A stretch of 64,000 nucleotides of DNA from Pyrrhoderma lamaoense (GCA_002794735.1 NBAZ01000013.1:372001-436000); one strand, 5' to 3'. Shown: positions 47,253-59,142, numbered from the stretch's first letter. Made by a program: numbers and translations. Notes: a model not told the origin generated them from the letters alone.

Positions 47253-47690
47253 CGGGACAAACAACCTATTTCTCATTTCATCCGTTTTTTTTTATATATC
47301 ATTCATCTACATGTATTTACTTTGTTAGGCGCTTAACTGCTTAACGGCTTAACAATTTTTGTAATAACGAGAAAGGGGGGGGTAAGGGGATGGTTCATGG
47401 CCTATCGTGACTACAATAACCTATAACCTAACTTGGTAAGTTAGCCAGGAGAGCGAAGGGAGCGGACATAATATATATTATAACATTGCGTGTGTGTGGT
47501 GGGGGGGGGGGGTGATTTCGCGATTATCATTTAAATTAAACAAGCCCCTTGATATAGGATTTATGACCTAATGATCTTATATCAAAAGTCATATAAATCA
47601 TTATAATACTTGATACTTGATACTTAATACTTTGTATTTAGAGTTTTGAATTTAGTGGGTATAAGGGCTGAAGGAGGTGAAGAAGGATTG

Positions 47691-47708
47691 AGCGAGCGAG
47701 CGAGCGAA
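47691..47708. repeat. (GAGC)n tandem repeat
   Basis: Four copies of GAGC. Confidence 0.8.
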
Positions 47709-50263
47709 AAGGGCAAAGTGATCGGAATTTCGGGAAAGCGGGGGTAAAAAAAAAAGTAAAGAAAAGAAAGAAAAGAATAGGAATAAGGAAAAGGGGGAGT
47801 AGCAGAAGCTCCGACTCGGAATCTTACCTCCGGGAGTGTCGTTTGCGTTGTTTGTATGTCTGTGTTTACTTGTGTTTATTCAAAGTTGATGAAAATGTAA
47901 ATGACGAAGAAGGAAGGAAGGAGAGTGGACTCTTTTTTTTTATTTTCTAATCCTCCCATTCTTCTTTCTTAACCTTTTTTTGATCCAGACGTTTGCTTCT
48001 ATGTCGTATGTGCTTTGATAACTATTAGCATACGGTAATTCCAGATATGAAATCTTACAATCGTATTTACATCTTACTATGACGATATGGGACTTTCGTA
48101 TTAATAGGGTATGACACTCTATGACATACATGAGAGTCGTTGTATATGCGTGTTCATGATGATGTTCGTGGTTAAAGGGCAAACATAATGATAATAATAG
48201 TAAATAAAAGAGTAATCGCGAGTTGACGTCATCACTCATCATTCATAACAACTTTGTTTGAATTAGTAGTACGTGATCAGTAGGTCAACGAGAATTAGAT
48301 TCCTTTTCTCCTCTCCTATATAATAGATTATAGCTTCCACTCTTCTTTAAATCCGTCCCTATCTTCTAAAAAATCCCTCCCTCTCTTCTCTTCTCTTCCT
48401 CATCCTCATCCACTTCCATCTTCTTCGTCTTCCTCGTCCGTTTCGCTGCGTCTTGATCTACGAGTTGGGCAGATACAACGATAATCGATCATGAACACTT
48501 TGGTCATCATAGCTATGACCCACTAGGTTACGATGCACGTTCTCTATTATAATCACATGTACTTGAACAATGCACTTAATTACGCTCGACTCTTCGCTCT
48601 GCCATCAATCAATACCCATCTAAAACAAACGAGACCAGCAGCACGTTCTTCCCGGCGGAACGCCACGATACTTTATTACATCTTTTAACATCTATAGGAT
48701 TAACGATAATATTAAATCTTGAAGATTGGATTGTAGGTAGTCTAAGTCTCGAGAATAAATTATAAATTATGATCATAGCGGTAATATTAATAACCAATTT
48801 CGTGAAAAAAGTCAAATGCGCGCTAGTGATATAACATCGTCATCACCAAGGGTTGGTTGGGTTTTCGTGTGTGTGTACTAACGTTATTCTCGGTCAGTCT
48901 TTTTTTGTTTTGTTTTTGTGGTGAGTTGAAAACGAAAAAAAAAACAAAAAACGAAAAAATTAAAAAAAAAATTAGAATTATAGAATTAGCAACGGATTAG
49001 GATTGACTGCTTCGATCAGCTTATTCCCAAGTTTTAATCTTCCACCTTGGAGCGATAAAAAATGGGCAAGTTTGAAGTTATATTTAACTTTCTCTTTTTT
49101 TGTTCTACTTCTAGTATCTCGTTTTTTTTTTTTCTTTTCTTAGCCTCAGATTGGACGGACGAAAAGGAATGAGATGGCTTCCCGAAAAAAAAAACCAAAG
49201 CTATAGCGGATAAAGTATATATATATATAGGAGTCAGTTATTCCTTGTGGCTGATAACGAGAAGATATGGTGAAGAAGGAAGAAGAAGAAGGAAGAAGAA
49301 GACAAGGTTTTCAATAATGGGTTGATGATATTGCTCTGTTGGTGAAGAATAGGACGATCAAAAGGAAAGGAAAAAAAGAAAAGAAAGAAGCAGAGAAACC
49401 CGATACGTGTAATCATATCTAAGAAAATAGAATAGTATAGTGAGCGAGTGAGCGAGTGATAACCCGTTCCCTCGTGGGGTGATACTGATAACCAAGTGAC
49501 GTGTTTTCCAGAGATCAAGTGCACTACGGCTCGAAAGGTAAGAACCTAAGAAAAATCGTAAGTCGTGTCGAACCGTCGGTTTGGTATGGTTTGGTTTTGG
49601 TTTATTGAGACAAAAAAAAATTGACGAGTATGGGTTTTATAAGGGGTCCTTTTTGATGATGACAGTCTTTGATGATGGGGCTAAACGATTGATTATACTG
49701 CTTTGCTCTATTATGTATTATGTCCTTGACACAGGAATACGGAGGTACGTTATTATAGTGATACAGGGTTGTAAGTGTTAGTGTTAGGGGGGGTGTTAGA
49801 AAGTCCCGAGAGATGAATAGATGAGTGAGTGAGAAAAATTTTGAGTCCGAAAAAGGGGAAGAAAATTGAGAGTTTTGGAAGAGAAAAGGAAGAGGAAGAT
49901 AACAGCCCAGGGGGAAAAAAGTCCGTAAAGTCCATACATAATATTAAATACAAGTCCGTAAAATGTAAGTAGAAGTTAACTTATAATTCAAGTCTTTTAA
50001 AAGTCCATCATCTAGTTCTTTGTTTCGTTCTTTTGTAAGCCGCACGCACTCATGTCATTTTCTAAACAACTTGTTTTTCTTCTGAATAGTCGACTTCGTC
50101 TTTTCGCTTCGTAGAATCTCCTCTTATTTTCCTTTGTTCTTCGTATCCTTGTATGTTCTTTCTCCTTTTTTTTTGAATGAATAGCTTTCCCTCCTCATAC
50201 CGATTTTTAAATAGACTTTTGTTGGTTCAGTGACCAGACGAGTTACGGGACGCGGTCTTCAGT

Positions 50264-50887
50264 CTAGTCACCTTCAGTGGCGATCATGAACTCTGGGCTA
50301 AAGTTTCCAGAATCACCCAACACTGAAAAGGAGGGTAGGATAATAGGATAGTAGTTAGTGGGCGGGCAATCATAGATTATGAACTCAGAAAGAGGGAGGG
50401 ACGGGGAGGGTGATACGTACAAACTATTTGGTATCCGCTGCCGGGTTCGACGTACGGAACGGTGATTTCAACTCGTCCATCCGTGAGTTGGAAATCTTGT
50501 GCAAGTACGGCGGCTACAGAAAAGTAAGAGTCGATTAAAAGTAAGCAATTGAATAAGTAAGCAAGTAAGTAAGTCAGCTCCATGTTCATCAAGAAATAAG
50601 ACATCTAGACACATACGCAGAGTAACGCCGTCCTTCCTGAGCTGAATCTGACCGACAGGATTCGTGATCTGGTCCGGTCGAGAACTGGTATCCCATGTCA
50701 CGTTGTGGCGATATCCAGTCTTCCATACGATCATGCTACGAGGGTATAGCACTGTTGGAGCCCAGACATCGCGCGGGGCGATGTTCTCTATTTCTGAACC
50801 TTGTGGAGTGGGAGCGGCTTGGATGAGCGAGCTTGTGGTGAGGGCGGCGATGCTGGTGAGGAGGGAGATGAAGGTGCGTGAGAGCAT
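50264..50887 (-). CDS. Secreted Kre9/Knh1-like small protein, second copy
   Basis: Starts MLSRTFISLLTSIAALTTSS, a signal peptide. The mature domain starts APRDVWAPTVLYPRSMIVWK and contains RHNVTWDTSSRPDQITNPVG and QIQLRKDGVTL. Exon 2 encodes AAVLAQDFQLTDGRVEITVP and YVEPGSGYQIV. The final exon encodes VLGDSGNFSPEFMIATEGD, stop 50264-50266. The intron after the YQIV/YEIV block and before GDSGNFS is at the same place as in the gene at 8713-9224, so the two are paralogs. An alternative upstream start at 51049 would put about 50 extra residues before the signal peptide and is unlikely. Confidence 0.8.
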
Positions 50888-52038
50888 TGGGTTATGTGTG
50901 TGAGGGAGGTATTTGTAGCTAGAGGATAAGGTAGCCTTTTTTATAAGTCTTCTTCTTAGGGGAAGAGATGGGTTTGTCGTACTAGATGGGGTGGGGGATA
51001 AAGGGAAGTGAAGAAGGAGAGGGGGAAAGGTAGATCCAAAATATTTCAAGGTGAGGCAAGTAGCCTGAACAAGGGATGGGGGAACACATAGAGTGAAAAC
51101 ATATCATCCTATTTATGCGTAACGTCTCCCCTCTGCTTTCTTATTCCACATGAATACACCTGCCTAGTGCCACTGGGCACTAGTACGGGCCAGGAGACAC
51201 TAACAACGGCGGCGAAGCATTTCGTCTCGCACTTACGGAGAAGAAACCCCAATCTGTAAGTAATGTGGCTCTTGAGTAAAGTGCCATAAGACAAATTTTT
51301 AATTTCTTGAGTGTTCGCCATCGCTCTTGAGCGGCAATGACCTTCCATTAGAGGAAAGAGAATAAGCGCAAGTTAGAAGCAAAGTAGATGATAATCTATC
51401 ACAGAGCAAGAGACGAGCCAAGACGCTTAATTACATCAATGATATGAAATTATTGGGTTTACTTTGCGGAATATTGAGTATTTGGATACTTAATCAAATT
51501 GTGTTCATGCTTACTTTGCTTTTCCTTTGCTTCTTCAGGCTGTGAGTTTCTTGTGTGTTCTTTATGGAGAATACACAGGTTTCTTATGGAAGGAGATACA
51601 TGCAAAGTGCAAAGTAAGGAGTGTTTTTCTTATTGGCTTTCCGTTAGCGTCTCTGATAATCCCTACACATGTGTAAGTCCCCGTTCTACGATGTAGGAAA
51701 CCGTTTGAAGGGCAACAAGTGTCATCACTGAGAAAATATGTATAGAGGGACCTGAGAGTTTTATTCGATGTATCGTAGTATGAACCTAAGAGGCATTTGA
51801 GATCAATTTTCACTGCCCGTAATTGGCGCACCATAAGATAGGTAAGCTACAACCGAGTACAAGTCCGAGGTCATAGCATCTACAGAAGAATGAGAGGCAA
51901 GTAACATCTACAAGAGACTGAATAGAAACGGGTTGCGACGAGTTTAGTACAATACAAGGTTTAGTACTACCACGAAGCAGACGAGAAAGGATTGTAGCGC
52001 AGTTGCAACTCGAGATACAAAAATGGAGCTGATAGCAC
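50888..52038. other. Intergenic region
   Basis: A TTTATAAAAA-like box lies about 50 bp upstream of the Kre9-like start (50936-50946, minus strand). Open frames at 51109-51348 and 51562-51834 have no recognisable features. Confidence 0.4.
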
Positions 52039-52540
52039 TTATGCTTGACTATGAGAAACATTTGAAACGGCGAGTCCGAGATATGCCATCGCCACCCACA
52101 GAAACACATAATCTGCAGTAGTCGAAGGCAACAGGGAACCAGTAGACTGTTAACAAAGCAAGAAACATTGAGCATCCGTTGGGTATCGGTCGAAGAGAAC
52201 AGAGGAAACGTCAAGGAGCCCCAGGTAATGTCTAAGTCAAGTACTTTCTCAAGTCATGGAGATTTTGATGGAACCATGATTAAATGACTGAGGGTACAAC
52301 GAACACAACTTCTGTAGTGTGTAATCGACTAAAAACCGCTATGTAAAGCCCCTCCTTCCCCTTCCTACTCGAATAACAAATTTCAATTGTCAGTGCAAAA
52401 CAAGGTAGTGGATTTGACTTGATATCCCGTGCAGTAAGTAGTTCTTGGCCATAATGACGCACTACTCCCTGTTCTGATGAAAGGAAAGCAGAATCATGAG
52501 AATGAGAAACGGCTGCATCCCCCTCACATGCCCCCATGTT
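52039..52540 (-). CDS. Possible small secreted or membrane protein (weak model)
   Basis: On the minus strand a signal-peptide-like start MQPFLILMILLSFHQ (about 52520) ends at a possible splice site. A 3' exon after an AACAG acceptor encodes SLLPSTTADYVFLWVAMAYL and GLAVSNVSHSQA, stop 52039-52041. Its hydrophobic C-terminus could be a GPI-attachment or membrane segment. An overlapping open frame (52537-52280) reads SEQGVVRHYGQELLTARDIK. The frames cannot be joined with confidence. Product unknown. Confidence 0.22.
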
Positions 52541-53152
52541 ATGACGATAAAAGATCGATAAAAAAGAGAACTAAGAAAGAAGGACGCATCTCTTCCGTGT
52601 TCACCCGATTTCTAGTACTTCATGTTTATATATGTTTGTTCAAGTACAAATATGATGGTATTTGTAACCATGAATCCATGTTTGCATTGAGGATACTCTG
52701 CTTTTTAGACATGTACAAAAGTTTTAATCTGTACTTATAAGAGAATGTGATGGTGAGAAAGTAAATAGAGAGGAAGCTTGTGAAAGGAGAAATGACTGGA
52801 AAGTTAGGAGCAGAAGAAAAATAGCTGAAAGAATCACAGTAAACACTTTCTCACTAACAGGGCAGAGCTCGATGCATAATCGTACAACATTTCTGTATCT
52901 TTAGTGTTCCGGTAGATAAGATTACAATAAAATACAAATACAGGCAAGTTTTGAGTAACTTGAATAGAATGGGAACGGGAAGGGTGAGGGTGAGGGGGTA
53001 TATGCGGATAGTTCGTGATCAAATAAACCAAGCATATAAGGGAAGGTCTAGCCAGAGATGAGGGGGAATACGTTAGATGCATGCATAACAACGTCATTGT
53101 TGAGAACTCACAAGTAAAAATGCACTAACACAGAAAAACCAAGAGAATCAGT
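52541..53152. other. Intergenic region downstream of bHLH gene
   Basis: About 600 bp with a GGGTGA-type triplet repeat near 52981-53002. No gene supported. Confidence 0.45.
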
Positions 53153-53922
53153 TCAGTATGCGACTTGTAAGCCTGCCGCAGTCTCGACCCTCCTAACTTC
53201 CTCAAGAAGCGCATCTCGCCCTTCCTCTAGCCATCGGATATATTCTACAGCTCTGAGAAGTACACCACTCTTGCCTGCTCCGGGCCGACCTCCTGATTTC
53301 CCATTTGCACCGTTAGCACCTGCCTTTGTCCCCGAACCCTTTGGACGCCCACGGGTAGGCATCCCAGTGCCCGGTGGGGCACCCGCGGGGCAAGGAGGGT
53401 AGTAAGCTGTGCATACCCATCGCGAATAGCATTCCTCCGCTTTTGTTCGGACATGATGTGGTTCATGCGCTTTTGGGTGAGAGTCAGCAGTTTGCGGTTC
53501 GTTCCTTGAGCTTGAGATGGACTGGAGAGACCTGTGGGTGAAGTAGGGCTTGATGCCGATGGAGCTTGAGACCTGGATTTTTTAGAAGAAGTTCTTGACG
53601 GAGAATTACGGTTATGTGTGTGTTGAGGGTAAGGACGAGGAGCGATGTCCTTAAGGTTATGGACCTCCAAGGGAGCAAGCGTAGGAAAGCCTAGGAAAGT
53701 TTCATGGTTGAGGTGTTGAGAAAGCTGGGGTAAGTCTGACGGAACTGCCAAGTTAGTGAATGTAGAGCCCTGGTCGTTGTTATTGAAGTCCCAGTCGTTA
53801 AAGTTTTCGAGGAATTCGATGAGACCGGACTGTTCTGAGGCCGAGAAAAGCTCAGCAGATGGGGGAACTGCCGGTGGCTCTGGGAATATCGTTGGATCGA
53901 ACGAGAACTGAAAGTCCGCCAT
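53153..53922 (-). CDS. bHLH transcription factor
   Basis: Starts MADFQFSFDPTIFPEPPAVP. An acidic/aromatic N-terminal region and a Ser/Pro-rich linker precede the bHLH domain. The basic region and helix 1 are NHIMSEQKRRNAIRDGYAQL TTLL with the conserved E-x2-RR pattern (His, Glu and Arg at the E-box contact positions). A Gly-rich loop of about 40 residues follows, which is unusually long, then helix 2 KSGVLLRAVEYIRWLEEGRD and a short coiled extension LLEEVRRVETAA, ending LQVAY at 53153. Helix 1 and helix 2 lie in different frames as read. Adding one C to the coding-strand CCCC run (GGGG at 53387-53390) joins them through APAGAPPGTGMPTRGRPKGS. Divergent from the zinc-finger gene, 356 bp away. 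Targets unknown. Confidence 0.85.
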
Positions 53923-54278
53923 TGCCTACGGTTGCGCCCCCCTGGGTGAGTGAGTGGTAGAGGAGAGAGAGACCGAACTGAGGACAAGTCGAATCCAATA
54001 TGTTGCTGTCTGAACTGGTTCCGGCTTTCGGATAGCATCATAGCCGATACAAAATCCATGTACGTTACTGTTACGTGACCAAATATTACGTAAGTCTTAG
54101 GGGCGGCACAATGTTCCAAGCAATCCGATTTGCACTTGGACAACAACAGACGACGGAGGACGAGGCTCCAACACAACACACAAAGCCGTCTCTCCATCTC
54201 TTGTCCATCGACTGCCACCATCATCGGCACAGGAACTATCAAACTACATAGCTCTCGCCGGGCGTTTGCTCATTCTCG
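53923..54278. promoter_or_regulatory. Shared divergent promoter (bHLH / Red1-like)
   Basis: 356 bp between two divergent start codons. It contains TTACGTGAC and TTACGTAA sequences near 54070-54091 but no perfect CACGTG E-box. Confidence 0.45.
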
Positions 54279-57200
54279 ATGTCCTCTTGTCAGACTATGA
54301 ACAGGGATACACTGCACAACTCTGGTCCTCATCCTGTGGCTAATCTTCCTTCCACCCAGGACACGAAAAGCTCTGCTTTGTCATCCTCCAGCATTCAGGA
54401 AAATGATCTATCCGCTTCTGTCTCTTCTTTAAGGGCTCTTGCTTTATCTACCCTGCGAACTAAGCGTAGAAAAGATGGTCCAAATGCAACACAATTGCCA
54501 ACAACAAAATTGTTAAAGGCTCGCGATTCTGCTACTCCGAACTCAGTGACTCTCGATTACGGTTCAGAATCAAACGACACTCAAGATACTTCTCAAGCTA
54601 CATCTTCTACTGCCAAAGCTGTCTCCTCATCTAGTAAACCTCAAGATGACGATGCCGATGACTCTAGGGAGGAAGGTGAGATCAGCGATGAGGATACTTT
54701 ACCCTCGCCAGCTCGTCCCTCTCCTCCTCCACCCAAAGAGTCACAAGCGTTGAAAAATAAAGCGCAAGAGTTTTCTTTCTCTTCTATCTCTTCCCCTGCT
54801 AGCTCTTCACGAAATACTTTTACTCAGAAGTCACCCTCAACTATGCATCGTGAATATGCATCAAGACGCTCAATTCCCACAGCCACTAGCCAAGTAGACT
54901 CATGGAATGGATGGATACCCTCTCAAAACCATGTTCGGCCTGGTCTGAAAAGTACGTTGGTTTTAAATCTATTAAAATATGTCTTGACGTCGTCTATTAT
55001 AGTGAGCATGGAGCAGTTCAATTTAGCTAAGGAACTCATCCTAGACCTTCTGGGTTGGGGTGTGTCTCCAGAGTATATTGTAGACTGCGGACTAAGTCGA
55101 GAGGCTGTTTTCTATACATTCACAGAGTTAAATCTAAGATTACCCAAGAATCTTGATGTAAATGGTCTTCTACCAACACCTCCCTCATCAAGCACAACCC
55201 AATCGATTTCTAATTCTGGAGAGCCGCTCATACCACTGAATACAAATCATCAGGCTAGGGGGGATCCTACGAAGACAGCGCTCAGTCACCCCCTTCCCCC
55301 TAAACCTCCTACCGCGTCAAGCCTACCTCAGACTCCCCTAGAACCTCCAACTGGTTCTCCAACCGTAGGTATGCCCAATCTCAGTGATATGGAGGCACAA
55401 AGGAAATATGAACTTCAAGCACGAAAAGCTGTTCTAGCTTCTCGAAAGAAGAAACCGGTCAACTCAATTCCAAGTAAACCGCAGTCAACGACAGTGAATA
55501 CAATTGCACCCGCCGAGGTCGATGACTTCCTTAACAGTATGCTTGAAGATACACCTTCTCAAAGTATATCTTCTCCCAATTCCGCTGGTCTGGTATCAAA
55601 ACCAAAGGTTCTTAGCGGTGGTGTTTCGTTGGGAGTTGCAAATTCTAGTCTCTCAAACGATTATACTCTTAGCACTACGTCTTCTTCTCAGGATGCAATG
55701 GAGGTTGATACCGAGCTGATCCCTGGACTTACCTCGAGTTCTGGGACTCCAGACGAAGAGATTCCTCGATCGAACGTCTTATCCCCTGATCTGACGCGAG
55801 AAGCAAAGGAGGAACCTACAACATCTTCATCCTCAAGTCGCAGTAGCATTCCTCGAGAGTCTTCTGAGTTAAGAATGACGCAACCAGAACAATCAACTTT
55901 GAATGCTCAACTTCACCGTAATCAAAACATACCTTCAGGTAATCATAGACGAGGGGTAAAACGTCCTGTTGCCATGGATTTTGTTGATATCGAACAAGCC
56001 ACGTCAGGAACTTCTCGTGCATCCGCATACTCAGGCCATCCTCCTTACATTCGTCGAAAGATGGCAAGTTTCGCTGGTTTGGGACGCCATAGCTCCCGAA
56101 AATGTGTCATTGATGTGAGTGATAGTGAAGATGAATCAGATGATGAATCAGATAATGCTATGGAGGGTGATGTAGACATGAAGCAATCGATTCAGCCAAC
56201 TTTGAAGCAAAATCCAACCGTTCCTATCTCGCGTCCGGTTTCAGTTCACCCTATTGACAATGCGCCTACGCCTATAAGTAGACCGGCATCCACGGCAACC
56301 CCAGAGGCACTTCAATACGAAGCTGAAAGGTTAAGGGAGTTAATCAAGAAAAGGGAGTTGGAAAGGAGGAAGCAAAATGAGGTACGTACCGCCATGTTTT
56401 TAATGTGTGATCCTCAAATCCGTTAGAGGGAGCCCCACCGGCCCTTTGCCTTTTAAACATTAACTGTTTGTGGGTTTAGAAATTACGATCAACAACAGCA
56501 CCTAGTACTCCGCCTAGTACTCAATACACAAGCTCACCAGTCATACAAAGCCCGAGAATAACGGCATTGCAAGAGGAGATCACTTCTACTCCCCAGCACT
56601 CTTCAAACAGAATCGATAGCAGCTCAGCATCTGAACCATGTGATCAAGCAGAGGAAGACGCAGTGATGCAAGCTCTATCTGGTAATTCGAGATTTAGTCT
56701 TCAATCTCCTTGTATGCCTCATATCCTTGTTTGCTTTAGGACCACCAGCAGAACTTTCGGCTGAAACCCCAACTGGTTCTGGTATACATTTCTTGACTAA
56801 AGTTATAGAGTGACTAATACTTTTCTGTATGTAGACCTTAAAAGTCACGTCCTAGAAAATATCTCTACTGGTGAAGCCGGTAAGTGAGAATTCGAGTTTT
56901 ATCTATTGTTTGCCTTACGCGTATTATTATCAGTTCTGACTGTGGAAGCGAGTGAAGAAAAGATGGCAAGATAATCGTTTCTCTAGTCCTTGGGTCTTGG
57001 AGGACTGGTCCTGACTATTTATTCTTTTTTATCCTTTTATCTCGTCTTATTTCTTACGAATTCATTGTATCCCGCCTGCAGGATTACGAGGATTTCAGAT
57101 GTAATTCTCAATGTCTGCCAATGAAATCAGTTAACGATTTGCCATTGGCTCAGGTATGTTTCTTGAATTAGCTCTGGGGATATTGCACTATGTTCCTCGC

Positions 57201-57854
57201 TCACCATTCAACATCAGGTTGGCTCTTCTCAACATGAATCTACATCTTCATTTTCCCCTACCAATCTCCTTTTTCTCCATATCCTCTTCTTCAACCCCGT
57301 TCTGGAATGTTTGCGAATTTTTCTTTAGAAGCTCACTCACCTTATAGCCTTTCATTAAGTTCATCAACAGCAACCTTGGTATCAGACGTCTCAGCTTCAA
57401 CAACCGGAAAATCTGCGATACCTGATTTAAGACCGTTGAGAGATGCTGTGATCTTCCGGCAGTCAACTAACGATCGTCCAATTTGTCAGTTTGAAGTCCC
57501 AGGTGGCGGTGTCTGTCATGACAAGACTTGTACCGACGTACATCTTCGCGATTTTGAGCCCAGTGGTATGTTTGTCTTTTCCGTCATGCATTGATTTACT
57601 CATTACTGATCTTTACACGCATGCAAATATCCGTGTCTCTTTCTACTAATTCGCTATTATTCTTAGACTCTGACATAGCATCCTTTCTTCTCGATACAAT
57701 GTCCAACACGTTGAAGTCCTTCAATGCTTCGGAGATTGTTAATCAATTGAGTCAAGCCCGCCAAAAACTTATCGGAGAAAGCAAGACTTTATCATCAGCA
57801 ATACAGCTAGAGGACATTGTTTTCGAAGCTGTTTCAGCACTTACCGGTCCTTGA
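54279..57854 (+). CDS. Red1/ZFC3H1-like zinc-finger protein (putative nuclear exosome adaptor)
   Basis: Long, mostly disordered protein. The N-terminus has the acidic DSREEGEISDEDTLPSP motif found in ZFC3H1/Red1-type proteins. A conserved helical block reads MEQFNLAKELILDLLGWGVS, PEYIVDCGLSREAVFYTFTE and LNLRLPKNLD. A charged coiled region EALQYEAERLRELIKKRELE (about 56320) follows. The C-terminal zinc finger is DRPICQFEVPGGGVCHDKTC TDVHLRDFEPS, matching C-x8-C-x5-C-x3-H of the zf-C3H1 family, and the protein ends SALTGP (57854). Several short introns lie after 56380. A 51-nt intron at 54952-55002 has no stop and is in frame, so naive translation adds a false hydrophobic insert. By homology it would act in the MTREC/PAXT-type targeting of nuclear RNA to the exosome. 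Confidence 0.82.
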
Positions 57855-59142
57855 ATGAGTCGAGTTTCTTTCTCATCAAGTTTAACCTCAAGAAACATAT
57901 TCTGTATGTAACGGTACTTCCGACCCTCGGGCTGTATTCGCGGGCTGTGTGCGCATAGGTGTATCTCTTTAAAAGAGAGAAAAGAAAAAAAAAAGATGAG
58001 AAAGAAGAAAAGATAAAAGAAAAGATGTTGTGCCAGGAGGTTGGCAGGATTGGTTATTAAAGAGCGCAATTTGGCGCCAGCTATGGATCCCTATTTCTGA
58101 GGGAGGGCTTAGGGACCCATAGCCGAGATTAGAACGATGTTGATGAATACGAGCCCTCTCTCTCCTTCCCCTCTCTTTCGGCTTCTCATCTCTTCTTTAT
58201 GCTATTTTATGCCTTTTTTGATTTTACCTGCAAGTTCTTGATTATTTTTTTCTTCCTCCCGCAATTGAATAATAGCTTGCCAAGAAAATACCCTGTGTTA
58301 AATTTACATTTTCGTTCGTGTATTGTTAGATAGGATATACATACTATGCAACAACATTTTTAAAAAAAAGCTGATCTCATGATACTGTAGTGATGAAGTG
58401 ATTGACTTGAGTCGGCTAATTGAAGGAGATGAGTTTAAGACTAGCTATGTTTGTCCGTGTTTGTATGACTCAACATTTTGAAGTAAATCTAAGATTCTAA
58501 CTTTACTTGTGAGACTACGAAAGTACAATGTACATGTACATATAACATTATTAATATTTATCAACGATGTCCTCTTGCTATAGCGAGTTAACGTATCTAA
58601 GATATGAAATAACGAATTATCAGCAAAGGCAAAATAAATAAATAAACAAATAAAAACCAATATAAAACAACTTTGCGCAGGGGAGTGAAGGGGGGTAGGG
58701 GATAAATTTGCGCAGGGATCCTTCTCGCTACACACACTTTCTCAAGATATTCTATTGAGGGGGGAATGACAAATCTAGGCCCCTCCTCCCCCCATTGACT
58801 TTGACTTTGACTTTGACTTTGCTCTTTATCGCAAAATCGTTTTTTTGGTGGGGGGTAAGGAGCAAACTTGAGTAAAGTAGTGAATGGGGATGAAGGGAGG
58901 GAGAAGAAAGAGGGAGGAAAGGGAAGAAAGGAAAGTTACTTACTTTCTTCAAGTTTGATAAGCCCGTTAGTGAAAGATCAAGTTGAGTTCCCTTTTTCCG
59001 TCCATCTTCCTTTCTCGATCTTCTTTATCACTTTCTTTCTTTTGAGCTGTTAAATCGTTCTAAGGGCGTGTTTGAGTTGCTGTTTGAACATTCATTTTGG
59101 ATCTTTTTTTTTACTTACGTAGGCATTGGTAGGTAGATAATC
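57855..59142. other. Intergenic region
   Basis: About 1.3 kb, with a purine-rich stretch at 57970-58030, a TTTGAC tandem repeat at 58795-58821 and GGGAAGGAAA runs near 58890-58935. No gene seen. Confidence 0.5.
58795..58821. repeat. (TTTGAC)n tandem repeat
   Basis: Four copies of TTTGAC. Confidence 0.85.

Larger units (their letters stand above)
43156..50263. other. 7-kb low-complexity, gene-poor region upstream of the MADS-box gene
   Basis: No convincing gene. The first 1 kb is probably the MADS-box promoter and leader. 44330-46110 is rich in C and T on the plus strand. 46200-47720 is a mosaic of unrelated short tandem repeats, listed separately. Homopolymers of G, A and T are frequent. 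Open frames here are short, have no domain features and contain repeated residues from the microsatellites. Confidence 0.65.

Noticed and set aside
55816..56067. Antisense open frame inside the Red1-like gene
   Set aside because: Shadow of a well-supported coding region on the other strand.
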